From Flavobacteriia bacterium (lineage in GTDB: Bacteria; Bacteroidota; Bacteroidia; Flavobacteriales; Weeksellaceae): a DNA stretch of 64,000 bases. The notes beneath the pieces are model-generated. The model saw nothing but the letters and a program-made list of their open reading frames with translations. It ran no database searches and was not told the origin of the DNA. Both the position numbers and the translations under genes were made by a program. The first letter of the stretch is position 1; every line of letters starts with the position of its first letter. Positions 10,201 through 16,475 of the stretch are shown here, in pieces. The DNA lies in assembly GCA_015999765.1 (NCBI GenBank), contig JAECQR010000005.1:62001-126000 (forward strand), in the 5' to 3' direction.

Positions 10201-10748
10201 TGGGAGAGAGTTCTGATGCTTTCTATTCTATTTTGGAACAGAGAAAACTTATTATTCAAGGACGACAAAATCCACTGGAAGTTACGGATGTGGTACCGTT
10301 GGGACTGAAAGGTTTTGCAGGCGGCCAGTATAAGATTGCTCTTATTAAAAAGAACGGAATATTCACCACTGACCAGAAGGTTTACCTCAAAGATAAGCAA
10401 ACCAATACCTTAACGAATCTGAGTGAGAAAAGTTACACTTTTACCGCCCCAGAAGGTTTGACGGAGCAACGCTTTGAAATTATGTATGTGGATGATGTTA
10501 TTTTATCTGCCGGTAACGCGATAAAATCTAAAATTGAAGTATACAGGGACGGTCAGAGTTTTACTGTGCGCTCTCCAGAGCATCCAGTTGATTCCCTTGA
10601 GCTATATGACAGCTCGGGCAGAATGGTGTATGCTGTAAAGCCCAACAAGAAAGAAATGAGTATCGACGCAGGGATGCTGGCAGAAGGTGTTTACATCTTG
10701 AAAATCAGTACTAAGTCGGGAACAGTCACTCAAAAAATATTGAAATAA
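4266..10748 (+). CDS. Giant T9SS-sorted mosaic adhesin-like protein, 2160 aa
   Basis: A signal peptide occupies residues 1-25 (basic start, hydrophobic core, ending AFGQ). Approximate order: lamin-tail-like 27-190; Listeria-Bacteroides/InlB-type repeat 205-280 (ends TMYADWK); two related beta modules 280-510; putative Ig (cadherin-like) 515-600; MBG-like 600-685; YDG-type 685-770; FnIII interrupted by a choice-of-anchor-J-like insert about 805-960; six Ig-like modules 1015-1557, the last five nearly identical; Big_2-like 1560-1640; a C-terminal region shared with the upstream protein; and a type A T9SS sorting domain ending TQKILK. Secretion by Sec then T9SS is predicted. No enzyme domain was recognised, so adhesion or matrix function is inferred. 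It has its own promoter. Confidence 0.88.
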   Translation: MKAFLHSLKVLFLLFVTLFSTHAFGQIIISQVYEGASNNKWIEITNVGSTSVNLASPIQYKLGIWAAGGSTGNGAISGNPTNTENLTGTLAPGQSYLMRNTNSSSSVPHNPMPTANNFNITVAGFNGNDAIALITGTSTIIDAFGTGINNTDVSYHRNALVRNPNSSFTSSEWTSRTLSQIASANNTMTEFIGIHILNSPTYSITYNGNSNTSGVVPTAQTGLASGTPVTLANNTGSLVRTGFTFNGWNTVQNGGAGTHYAAGASFTMPSSNVTMYADWKALPKLSPSTTSITGFDYNLGAGPAEKTFILTGSGLNGSNVGLLLVGGTDFQISADGATYSDNIDYPAYDGSAKTVYVRLKAGLAATAYSDQLLISGGGAADAVVNLSGEVKAPLLTANPLTLSGFTYHQGEGPSNSQSFSLSGQYLSGSQNVEILPGENWEVSTNQTDWYNYSNPLVLNNYAGAANPVYVRLKAGLAEGMYNNPSNDIVVVTGYGISAGPEVMLSGEVTSPLPPPVVSDTEALGTYDTVFSYTISATNNPLSFAIVSGTLPGGLNLDPNTGVISGTPTAAGISSVQVTATNNAGTSNSATFTFNIKKKAQTISFGALSDKVYGDASFDLSATGTFLEGITYASSDSAVATVSGNTVTITGAGSTTLTATQAGDSNYEQVTASQSLNITPKALTISGLTANNKVQDGTTTATLSGTAALMNVIAGDEALVSLSGTPVGTFASSSPGTAVAVTVTGLSLTGDKAANYTLTPLVLSADITPPGAPVATAATSVEQNSFTANWNEVVEATGYSVDVYTKEENAVTVLNQPFNWANNGTGGNSGGWSGSVATASFSATDLPGWTITNGYKGDHSAKMGSGSNQGILITPALGFIGNAELTFRAGAWDGASESTVMLLEITGGGTLSASQVAIEKGAFSNHTIIITNATANTKISFKGRVSSNSRFFIDDIKIEAVSSGTTPISGSPFTVVAPAVSHEVTGISPQTEYYYTVKSKSGSVLSPKSNEIKVYPQSVGGTVSPDQTLCSGATPSDLILSGHFGEIVQWQSSTDSSFSSPFDIKETSSVLSGADIGPLSVTTYFRAVVQSGDNPDTYSTYVTVTVNPVSSAGTVSGDQSICRGAQPADLSITGSTGAIQWQRSTDNESFTDIEGATSAVLAGDLTGSLTETTYFRAQLTSGVCSSVMTDVITVTVVPEIIVGAVSENQSICYEVQPADLSMTGSTGDIQWQRSTDNVSFTDIEGETASVLTGESIGNLTATTYFRVQLSNSVCSATSDVITVTVVPNVSVGEVSENQSICYDVQPADLSLTGSTGAIQWQMSTDNLTFTDIEGAKASVLTGESIGSLTATTYFRAQLSSGICSTGTSDVITVTVVPNVTVGTISENQSICHGTQPADLSMTGSTGAIQWQWSTDNLTFTDIEGATSATLTGTIIGNLTATTYFRAQLSSGICSTGTSDVITVTVVPNVSVGTVSENQSICYGTQPTDLSVTGSTGDIQWQWSTDNSVFTDIEGATASVLTAESIGNLTATTYFRAQLSNSVCSASSDVITVTVIPNVSAGPITGPGNVRLGYSAQFSTAGDAGGTWSSSNTDIATVGSNGLVTAIGYGSVDISYTVNSGCGSPATASVNIQINNTTTWTGSSWDYGVPDISVDAIIAGNLNTAERLVSKSLTINSGAVLTIAAEASFTTGDFINNGNLVVESDGNFVQSQGSNNSGSGTATVKRNASMKRLDYTYWGSPVSGNQTLKQFSPGTVDNRFMTYNTIDDTFSTVNPSTTVFMPAKGYAIRASNYYPVWTDPAPSTAYRTFEGIFTGKPNNGDISIPLAQTGQGYNLVANPYPSNLDLHALSDTGAVAHQFYFWSNANVSTGGTNYKASNYAVYTQTGGAPAQNGNVIPDRYIKVGQGLIVKAQSGELTITNAMRNDGSGESTFINKGNQALKAVDRFWLTLTTPAQSGLTILIGYPEGATNGYDPQFDAEQLGESSDAFYSILEQRKLIIQGRQNPLEVTDVVPLGLKGFAGGQYKIALIKKNGIFTTDQKVYLKDKQTNTLTNLSEKSYTFTAPEGLTEQRFEIMYVDDVILSAGNAIKSKIEVYRDGQSFTVRSPEHPVDSLELYDSSGRMVYAVKPNKKEMSIDAGMLAEGVYILKISTKSGTVTQKILK
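7594..8937 (+). repeat. Five tandem 267-270-bp Ig-like coding repeats
   Basis: Each unit encodes 89-90 residues beginning near GxVSENQSIC and ending DVITVTVVP. The marker string CGATCTGT recurs at 7621, 7891, 8158, 8428 and 8698, so the periods are 270, 267, 270 and 270 bases. A more diverged sixth module precedes them (7308-7593). Copies share long identical nucleotide stretches, which suggests recent duplication or gene conversion. Confidence 0.88.
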
Positions 10749-10784
10749 TATAGCCCGAAGGATGTTATATATAAAATTGATTAA

Positions 10785-10792
10785 TATATTTG
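10785..10792 (+). promoter_or_regulatory. -7 promoter box TATATTTG
   Basis: TATATTTG ends 18 nt before the ATG at 10811. No TTG was found at the -33 distance, so only half of the consensus is present. The box also argues against the upstream TTG start codon at 10790, which lies inside it. Confidence 0.45.
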
Positions 10793-10810
10793 CAAAAAAA
10801 ATACAAGTTG

Positions 10811-11083
10811 ATGAAGAACGTATGGTTTCTGCTGATGTTCGTCGGAAGTATCACAGTACACGCGCAAAAAGATGAGAATCCTTTTGCGGAAAGCGGCAAG
10901 AACAGCTGGGCAGCAGGTGATCAGAGAGCTGAACCGGAGATGGCCAATGGTGATCCTGGAAATCCGGATGGAGATGATGATCCGGTGCCGGTGCCTATTG
11001 ATCATAACCTGCCTATTTTAATAAGTGTTGCTTTAGGAATTATTGTGTATAATACATGGAATAAAAAAACGTTTGTTAAATAA
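10811..11083 (+). CDS. Small secreted protein with PID-type C-terminal sorting-like tail, 90 aa
   Basis: An N-terminal signal peptide (residues 1-19, ending HAQ) is followed by an acidic Gly/Pro/Asp linker. The C-terminus has three parts: PVPID (60-64), a hydrophobic stretch (68-80) and a basic end with KK at 85-86. This resembles PEP-CTERM/exosortase-type sorting tails; I recall a flavobacterial variant named after the PID motif, but could not check that here. The gene lies between the T9SS proteins and the polysaccharide locus, which fits the usual company of exosortase substrates. No exosortase is in the window. A plain one-helix membrane protein is the alternative. The start is chosen because the in-frame TTG at 10790 lies in the promoter box. 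Confidence 0.65.
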   Translation: MKNVWFLLMFVGSITVHAQKDENPFAESGKNSWAAGDQRAEPEMANGDPGNPDGDDDPVPVPIDHNLPILISVALGIIVYNTWNKKTFVK

Positions 11084-11206
11084 AAAACGCTGACCGGAGA
11101 ATATCAGATATAAAAACACAAATGAAGAAAGAGAATTTTGTATTCTGATTTTAACCTGTTAACAGTAAGACAGATTGCTTACTCTGTTAATATTAGCAAT
11201 TTATAA

Positions 11207-11815
11207 ATGTATCAAACTACTTTAAAACCGTTATTAGACTTTTTTGTAGCTATAATCGCCCTCATTCTATTAAGTCCTCTGTTGGTGATTGTTGGTGTAA
11301 TGCTCTTTTTAAGTAACAGAGGCACTCCTTTCTTTTTACAGGAAAGGCCGGGCAAGAATGGTAAAATTTTCAAAATTATTAAATTTAAGACAATGACTGA
11401 CCAGCGGGACCGTAACGGAATTTTATTGCCGGATTACCGTCGGCTGACTTTCATTGGTAAAATCGTAAGAAAGACTTCTCTGGATGAACTTCCGCAGCTG
11501 ATTAACGTTCTGAAGGGGGATATGAGCCTTGTCGGACCGAGACCTCTTCTTCCCGAATATCTGGGACTTTACAGTGAAGAACAGCAGAAAAGACATGATG
11601 TGAAGCCCGGCATTACCGGGTGGGCACAGGTGAACGGCAGAAATGCGCTTTCCTGGGAAGAGAAATTTAACTATGATGTGGAATATGTAGAGAAAATCTC
11701 ACCTGCACTGGATGCCAGAATTGTGGTAAATACCGTAGAGAAAGTGGTAAAAAGACATGGAGTCAACGCCAATAATTACGTTACGATGGAAGCTTTTAAA
11801 GGGAACGCAGTATGA
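11207..11815 (+). CDS. Initiating phosphosugar transferase, PglC-like (202 aa)
   Basis: Predicted to move a phospho-sugar from a UDP-sugar to undecaprenyl phosphate at the inner membrane, the first membrane step of glycan assembly. The length and layout match the minimal monotopic PglC form: one hydrophobic re-entrant segment (about residues 12-33), the ERPGKNG motif, the Asp93-Glu94 dyad within LDELPQ at the position known for Campylobacter PglC, and the VGPRP and PGITGWAQ motifs. It overlaps the next gene by 4 bases (ATGA). With the PglD/E/F-like neighbours, the likely substrate is UDP-diNAc-bacillosamine (inference). Confidence 0.87.
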   Translation: MYQTTLKPLLDFFVAIIALILLSPLLVIVGVMLFLSNRGTPFFLQERPGKNGKIFKIIKFKTMTDQRDRNGILLPDYRRLTFIGKIVRKTSLDELPQLINVLKGDMSLVGPRPLLPEYLGLYSEEQQKRHDVKPGITGWAQVNGRNALSWEEKFNYDVEYVEKISPALDARIVVNTVEKVVKRHGVNANNYVTMEAFKGNAV

Positions 11816-12429
11816 TTTTATACGGAGCGGGAGGACAGGCCAAAGTGATCTACGATCTGATTTTATCTAACAATCACCTTCTGGAGTATCTTGTCGACGA
11901 CCATCCTAATGAGAACTTTCCTCATCATCTGAATATTTTCAGGCCTTTAAAAGAGAATATCACAGATAAAAAACTGATTATCGCCATTGGTGATAATGTC
12001 ATCCGGGAGCAGATCTATCATAAGATCAAAGACTGGTGCACCTTCGAGACCATACAGCATTCCAGCGCTTACGTTTCCCGTTTTTCTACGGTAGGCGAGG
12101 GGACGGTGGTAATGCCCCAGGTGTGCATCAATGCGGAAGTGACCATTGGTAAGCACTGTATCATCAATACTGCCTGTACGATAGAACATGACTGTGTGAT
12201 TGAGGATTTTGTGCATATATCGCCGAAGGCTTCCCTTGCGGGGAATATTACCGTGAAAAAAGGGGCGCATATCGGTTTGGGCGCCAATATTATTCAGGGG
12301 GTAACGGTAGGTGAAAATGCACTGATCGGAGCAGGCACCGTAGTGCTGCGGGATGTACCGGCAAATGCCATTGTTGTTGGCAATCCCGGAAGAATTATAA
12401 AAATGAAAGAAGAACATGGAGGAATCTAA
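11812..12429 (+). CDS. NeuD/PglD-family sugar O/N-acetyltransferase
   Basis: A short N-terminal nucleotide-sugar-binding Rossmann-like part (LYGAGGQAKV near the start) precedes a left-handed beta-helix of hexapeptide repeats (from about residue 95). The EHDC segment holds the probable catalytic base His. The family acetylates amino sugars using acetyl-CoA. Located between PglC-like and PglE-like genes with overlaps on both sides (4 and 14 bases), it most likely N-acetylates UDP-4-amino-4,6-dideoxy-GlcNAc. The family also includes sialic-acid O-acetyltransferases, so the substrate is inferred. Confidence 0.82.
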   Translation: MILYGAGGQAKVIYDLILSNNHLLEYLVDDHPNENFPHHLNIFRPLKENITDKKLIIAIGDNVIREQIYHKIKDWCTFETIQHSSAYVSRFSTVGEGTVVMPQVCINAEVTIGKHCIINTACTIEHDCVIEDFVHISPKASLAGNITVKKGAHIGLGANIIQGVTVGENALIGAGTVVLRDVPANAIVVGNPGRIIKMKEEHGGI

Positions 12430-13558
12430 AATATGGCTTTCCTCGCCTCATATGGGCGGCGGAGAGATGAAATATATCCAGGAAGCGTTTGATGAAAACT
12501 GGATCGCTCCGCTGGGTCCCAATGTAAACGGTCTGGAGCAGGATCTGGAGCATTTTCTGCATGAAAAAGGCATCTATGTGGCAGCACTGAGTTCAGGAAC
12601 AGCCGCCATTCACCTTTCCCTGATTCTGCTCGACGTTAAACCCGGAGATCTGGTCATCTGTCAGTCGCTTACTTTTTCGGCTTCCGCTAATCCTATTGTT
12701 TATGTTGGGGCAACCCCCGTTTTTGTGGACAGTGAAAAGGACACCTGGAATCTCTGCCCTAACGCAGTAGAGGATGCGATAAAATATGGAATTTCACAGG
12801 GGAAAAAGCCCAAAGCCATTATCGCGGTCGCGCTTTACGGAATGCCTTATAAGGCGGATGAGATCAGAGAAATTGCTGAAAGATATGATATCCCGGTGAT
12901 TGAAGACAGTGCGGAAGCTTTGGGGAGTATGTATAAAAACCGTAAGTGCGGGACTTTCGGCGACCTTGCAGTGCTGAGTTTCAACGGAAATAAGATTATT
13001 ACCACCTCAGGAGGGGGAGCGCTGATTCTTAAAGACAAGGCTTTTAAAAAAAAGGCCGTCTTCCTTTCGACCCAGGCGAAAGACGATGCTCCTCACTACG
13101 AACATACCAGTATCGGCTACAACTACCGTATGAGCAATGTGTGCGCAGGAATCGGACGGGGACAGATGGAAGTATTGCCTGAGCGGGTAGCAAAAAGAAG
13201 GGCTAACCACCATTTTTATTCAGAACTTTTTAAAGACTTTCCCGGATTTACCCTCCATACTGAACCGAATGATGATTATTTCTCAAACCACTGGCTGAGT
13301 GTGGTTTCTGTGGACTCCCAGTCAGGAATTACCCCGGAGGCCGTGAGGCTGATGGCACAGAAGGAGAATATTGAGACGAGACCGATCTGGAAGCCCATGC
13401 ACCTGCAGCCGGTATTTCAAAATTCGCTCTACTTTGGATCAGATTTTGCGGAAAAATGTTTTGAATCGGGGTTATGTCTCCCTTCCGGCTCTAATCTCAG
13501 CGAAAATGATTTCCAGAGGATTCACCATCTGTTCTCCGAAATCTTCAGTTTGTCTTAA
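12416..13558 (+). CDS. DegT/DnrJ/EryC1/StrS sugar aminotransferase, PglE-like (380 aa)
   Basis: A PLP-dependent aminotransferase expected to convert the UDP-4-keto-6-deoxy-GlcNAc product of the dehydratase at 13655 to the 4-amino sugar. The PLP lysine is Lys193 in FNGNKIITT, followed by SGGGA; Asp164 in VIEDSAEALG contacts the cofactor ring. The length is normal for the family. It overlaps the acetyltransferase by 14 bases, which suggests translational coupling. Confidence 0.86.
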   Translation: MEESKIWLSSPHMGGGEMKYIQEAFDENWIAPLGPNVNGLEQDLEHFLHEKGIYVAALSSGTAAIHLSLILLDVKPGDLVICQSLTFSASANPIVYVGATPVFVDSEKDTWNLCPNAVEDAIKYGISQGKKPKAIIAVALYGMPYKADEIREIAERYDIPVIEDSAEALGSMYKNRKCGTFGDLAVLSFNGNKIITTSGGGALILKDKAFKKKAVFLSTQAKDDAPHYEHTSIGYNYRMSNVCAGIGRGQMEVLPERVAKRRANHHFYSELFKDFPGFTLHTEPNDDYFSNHWLSVVSVDSQSGITPEAVRLMAQKENIETRPIWKPMHLQPVFQNSLYFGSDFAEKCFESGLCLPSGSNLSENDFQRIHHLFSEIFSLS

Positions 13559-13654
13559 AAAAAAACACCAGAAACCGCATAATATTTCGTATTATTACAG
13601 TTCGGATTCAGTACGAAAAACTGACGTCGGATTTCTAATTATTATTATAAAGCT

Positions 13655-15595
13655 ATGGGCTTTGGCAAGAATCTGAAAAATAAACTATACAGCGGCGACA
13701 ATTTGATGAATCTTTCCGATGTGAGGTACCTGCCCCGCTGGGTCATTCTGTTTATTGATATCTTCTTTATTTCCCTGGCCATCTTCTTCTCGTGTTATCT
13801 CATCGAGAAACTGAGTTACAGCACAATAAAGGTTTTTGAACACCGCGCTCTCATGTACTTCCTGATTGTGGGGGTGAGTGTGGTTTTCATGTTCATGTTC
13901 CGTACGTTTTCGGGGATTATCCGGCATTCCACCTTCATTGATCTTTTCAAGCTTTTCCTGGCTACGGTCTGTACCACTGTGGTCATCGGATTTCTAAGTT
14001 TCGGATATTACTTTGTTACAGGCAGGCGAATTATTCACATGTCCGTGCCTTTTCTGGCGATCTTTTTTGCCACCTCTTTTATTCTGCTTTTCCTTTTCAG
14101 ACTCTTCGTTAAAGAGTTTTTCCATATCATACGCGAATTCCGCAGAAGCACGCTGCGCAAAAGAATTCTGGTACTCGGTATCGATGAGCAGTCTGTTGCT
14201 GTTGCCCGTGCAGTGCTTGATAATCCAAGCCTTCCTTACCATATTGTGGGATTCCTGACCCAGAGGCATGATTACCGCCGGGCCAATCTGCTGGGTAAAC
14301 CTATTTACGGAAAGGAGAGAATTGAAAAAAACACGAAGGACGACCTTCTGCTGGACGGGGTATTGCTTGTAAAAGAGATGATGACGAAAGAAGAGATGAA
14401 CTCCTGGGTGAACCTTTTCCTGGAGAAAGACCTTCAGGTTTTTAAGTCCCCTTCGGTACAGAAGCTCCGCGATAATGATATTGAGGGATCGATCAAGACC
14501 CTGCAGATCGAAGATTTACTGAACCGAAAACCCATCCGCATTGAGAATGAAGACCTGAAGAAACGGCATTACGGCAAATCGATCCTCATTACCGGGGGTG
14601 CAGGCTCTATAGGAAGCGAAATCGTGCGGCAGGCAGCGCAGCTTGACCCCGATTTGATTGTGGTGCTGGATCAGGCTGAAACCCCGCTCTATGACATTGA
14701 GATGGAAATGACTGCCAAATTCCCAAGAATCCGCTTTAAATTTGTTCTTGCCGATATTTCTAACCGTCACCGTATCGAACCGCTGTTCCAGAAATATCAG
14801 TTCTCGATGGTGTATCACGCTGCGGCCTATAAACACGTTCCGCTCATTGAAGAAAATCCGCATGAAGCCATTCTGGTGAATATTCTCGGCAGCAAGAATC
14901 TTTCTACTTTAGCAAGCAAATACAGGGTGAACCGCTTCGTGATGATCTCTACGGATAAAGCGGTGAAACCTACCAACGTCATGGGCGCCTCAAAACGTGC
15001 GGCAGAACTTTTCGTGCAGGCCTTGCAAAATACTGAAAACAATACCACCAAGTTTATCACTACCCGTTTTGGAAATGTGCTGGGCTCCAATGGCTCTGTT
15101 ATTCCGCATTTTAAAAAGCAGATTGAGAAAGGCGGTCCTGTCACCATTACCCATCCTGATATTGTGAGGTATTTCATGACCATCCCGGAGGCATGCGATC
15201 TGGTGCTTCAGGCAGGAACAATGGGTAAAGGAGGTGAAATTTTTGTTTTTGATATGGGTGAGCCTGTGAAGATTCTGGACCTTGCGAAGCGCATGATTAA
15301 ACTTTCAGGATTTGAACCTCATACGGATATCAAAATTATCTATACCGGTCTGAGACCCGGTGAAAAGCTGTACGAGGAACTTCTCAGCGACGATGCCAAG
15401 ACCCTGCCCACCCACAATGAAAAGATCCTGATTTCCAAAGATCCCAATATGGAATTTAAGGACATTGAGCACTATACCAACCATATTGTAAAAGCTGCCA
15501 TACGCCGCGAAAAGACCGAAGTGGTGCAGATTCTGAAAGATATTGTGCCTGAATTTAAAAGCAACAATTCGGTTTATGAAGTTTTGGATAAGTAA
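13655..15595 (+). CDS. Membrane-bound UDP-GlcNAc 4,6-dehydratase, PglF/CapD/WbpM-like (646 aa)
   Basis: Four N-terminal transmembrane helices (about residues 27-155) are followed by a CoA-binding-like Rossmann domain (LVLGID near 173) and a C-terminal SDR domain (ITGGAGSIGSE near 312). The SDR part has TDKAVKPTNVMGASK, where Met replaces the usual catalytic Tyr, as in the WbpM/FlaA1/PglF group. The predicted reaction is UDP-GlcNAc to UDP-4-keto-6-deoxy-GlcNAc. An alternative start is the ATG at 13706, which drops 17 residues. It completes a PglC-D-E-F set with the three upstream genes. The 96-base gap upstream shows no clear promoter. Confidence 0.88.
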   Translation: MGFGKNLKNKLYSGDNLMNLSDVRYLPRWVILFIDIFFISLAIFFSCYLIEKLSYSTIKVFEHRALMYFLIVGVSVVFMFMFRTFSGIIRHSTFIDLFKLFLATVCTTVVIGFLSFGYYFVTGRRIIHMSVPFLAIFFATSFILLFLFRLFVKEFFHIIREFRRSTLRKRILVLGIDEQSVAVARAVLDNPSLPYHIVGFLTQRHDYRRANLLGKPIYGKERIEKNTKDDLLLDGVLLVKEMMTKEEMNSWVNLFLEKDLQVFKSPSVQKLRDNDIEGSIKTLQIEDLLNRKPIRIENEDLKKRHYGKSILITGGAGSIGSEIVRQAAQLDPDLIVVLDQAETPLYDIEMEMTAKFPRIRFKFVLADISNRHRIEPLFQKYQFSMVYHAAAYKHVPLIEENPHEAILVNILGSKNLSTLASKYRVNRFVMISTDKAVKPTNVMGASKRAAELFVQALQNTENNTTKFITTRFGNVLGSNGSVIPHFKKQIEKGGPVTITHPDIVRYFMTIPEACDLVLQAGTMGKGGEIFVFDMGEPVKILDLAKRMIKLSGFEPHTDIKIIYTGLRPGEKLYEELLSDDAKTLPTHNEKILISKDPNMEFKDIEHYTNHIVKAAIRREKTEVVQILKDIVPEFKSNNSVYEVLDK

Positions 15596-15613
15596 GATAG
15601 AATTGTATATTTG
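15584..15613 (+). promoter_or_regulatory. Internal promoter before the polysaccharide export genes
   Basis: TTG at 15584-15586, a 19-nt spacer and TATATTTG at 15606-15613 match the flavobacterial consensus completely. The site overlaps the end of the dehydratase gene and lies 18 nt before the export lipoprotein start, so the export and assembly genes can be transcribed apart from the sugar genes. Confidence 0.72.
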
Positions 15614-15631
15614 CAAGCATCGATATTTTAA

Positions 15632-16459
15632 ATGGTACTCATGAACAATAATAAAGTCATTCTTTTATTCGCTTTTCTTCTTGTGCTCTCGGCCTGCAAA
15701 ACGCAGCAGAAGCCCGATGAACTCAACTATATGCAGAATGTGGAGCAGCTTGCTACAGACACTTCTGTCCGTACGGCAGCTACGACCATTCAAAAGGGTG
15801 ATCAGCTCATCATATTGGTGACTGCCAAAGACATGGATGTTGTAAAGCCCTTCAATCAGAATTATTTTTCCGGTGAGATGGTACAGCTTACCACGCCCAG
15901 CAGCAACGTAGGGCTTCAGGGACAGGAAAGGGTTGTAGGACCAACCTATATCGTAGATTCTGAGGGGAACATCGATTTCCCGGTTCTTGGAGAGCTTAGT
16001 ACCACAAACAAAACACTTGTAGCATTTAAGGATGAACTGCGAAGCAAACTCCTTACTTATGTAAAGAATCCTACGGTCAATATCAGGATTACAAACTATA
16101 AAGTCACCGTTCTTGGCGAAGTTAACAGTCCGGGACAGTATGTTATTCCGGATTCTCAGGCTACCGTTCTCAACGCGCTGGGACTTGCCAAAGACCTTAC
16201 TATTTACGGTAAAAGGAATGATATCCTTATCGTGAGAAATGTAGACGGGCAGATCAGTAAGGAACGTATTAACCTGACAGATGCTAATTTCATTAACTCC
16301 CCGTATTATCAGCTTCAGCAGGGCGACGTAATTTATGTTTCGGCTAACGAAACCCGCAAGAAAGAATCGCGTCTGGATCCAAATACGGGTACCTATATCG
16401 CTATTGCAGGCACCGTAATCGGACTTGCCGGCATCTTCATCACTATTTTTAAAAACTAA
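15632..16459 (+). CDS. Wza-like polysaccharide export lipoprotein
   Basis: The N-terminus has a signal peptide and a lipobox LSAC, so it is an outer-membrane lipoprotein. A Poly_export domain and a SLBB-like domain ([13 protein letters not shown]) follow. The C-terminus is a single hydrophobic helix (residues ~253-272) before a basic tail, as in Bacteroidota members. It forms the outer-membrane exit for the polymer, coupled to the Wzc-like protein encoded 16 bases downstream. A start at 15641 is also possible, since the lipobox position fits both. Confidence 0.88.
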   Translation: MVLMNNNKVILLFAFLLVLSACKTQQKPDELNYMQNVEQLATDTSVRTAATTIQKGDQLIILVTAKDMDVVKPFNQNYFSGEMVQLTTPSSNVGLQGQERVVGPTYIVDSEGNIDFPVLGELSTTNKTLVAFKDELRSKLLTYVKNPTVNIRITNYKVTVLGEVNSPGQYVIPDSQATVLNALGLAKDLTIYGKRNDILIVRNVDGQISKERINLTDANFINSPYYQLQQGDVIYVSANETRKKESRLDPNTGTYIAIAGTVIGLAGIFITIFKN

Positions 16460-16475
16460 TTTTCAGACCAGAATA

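Noticed and set aside
12416-13558. Possible frameshift between aminotransferase and dehydratase
   Set aside because: The aminotransferase has its full family length and a proper stop; the gap is simply intergenic.
13371-13676. 101-codon frame bridging the aminotransferase and dehydratase genes
   Set aside because: It is out of frame with both conserved proteins and shows no motif.
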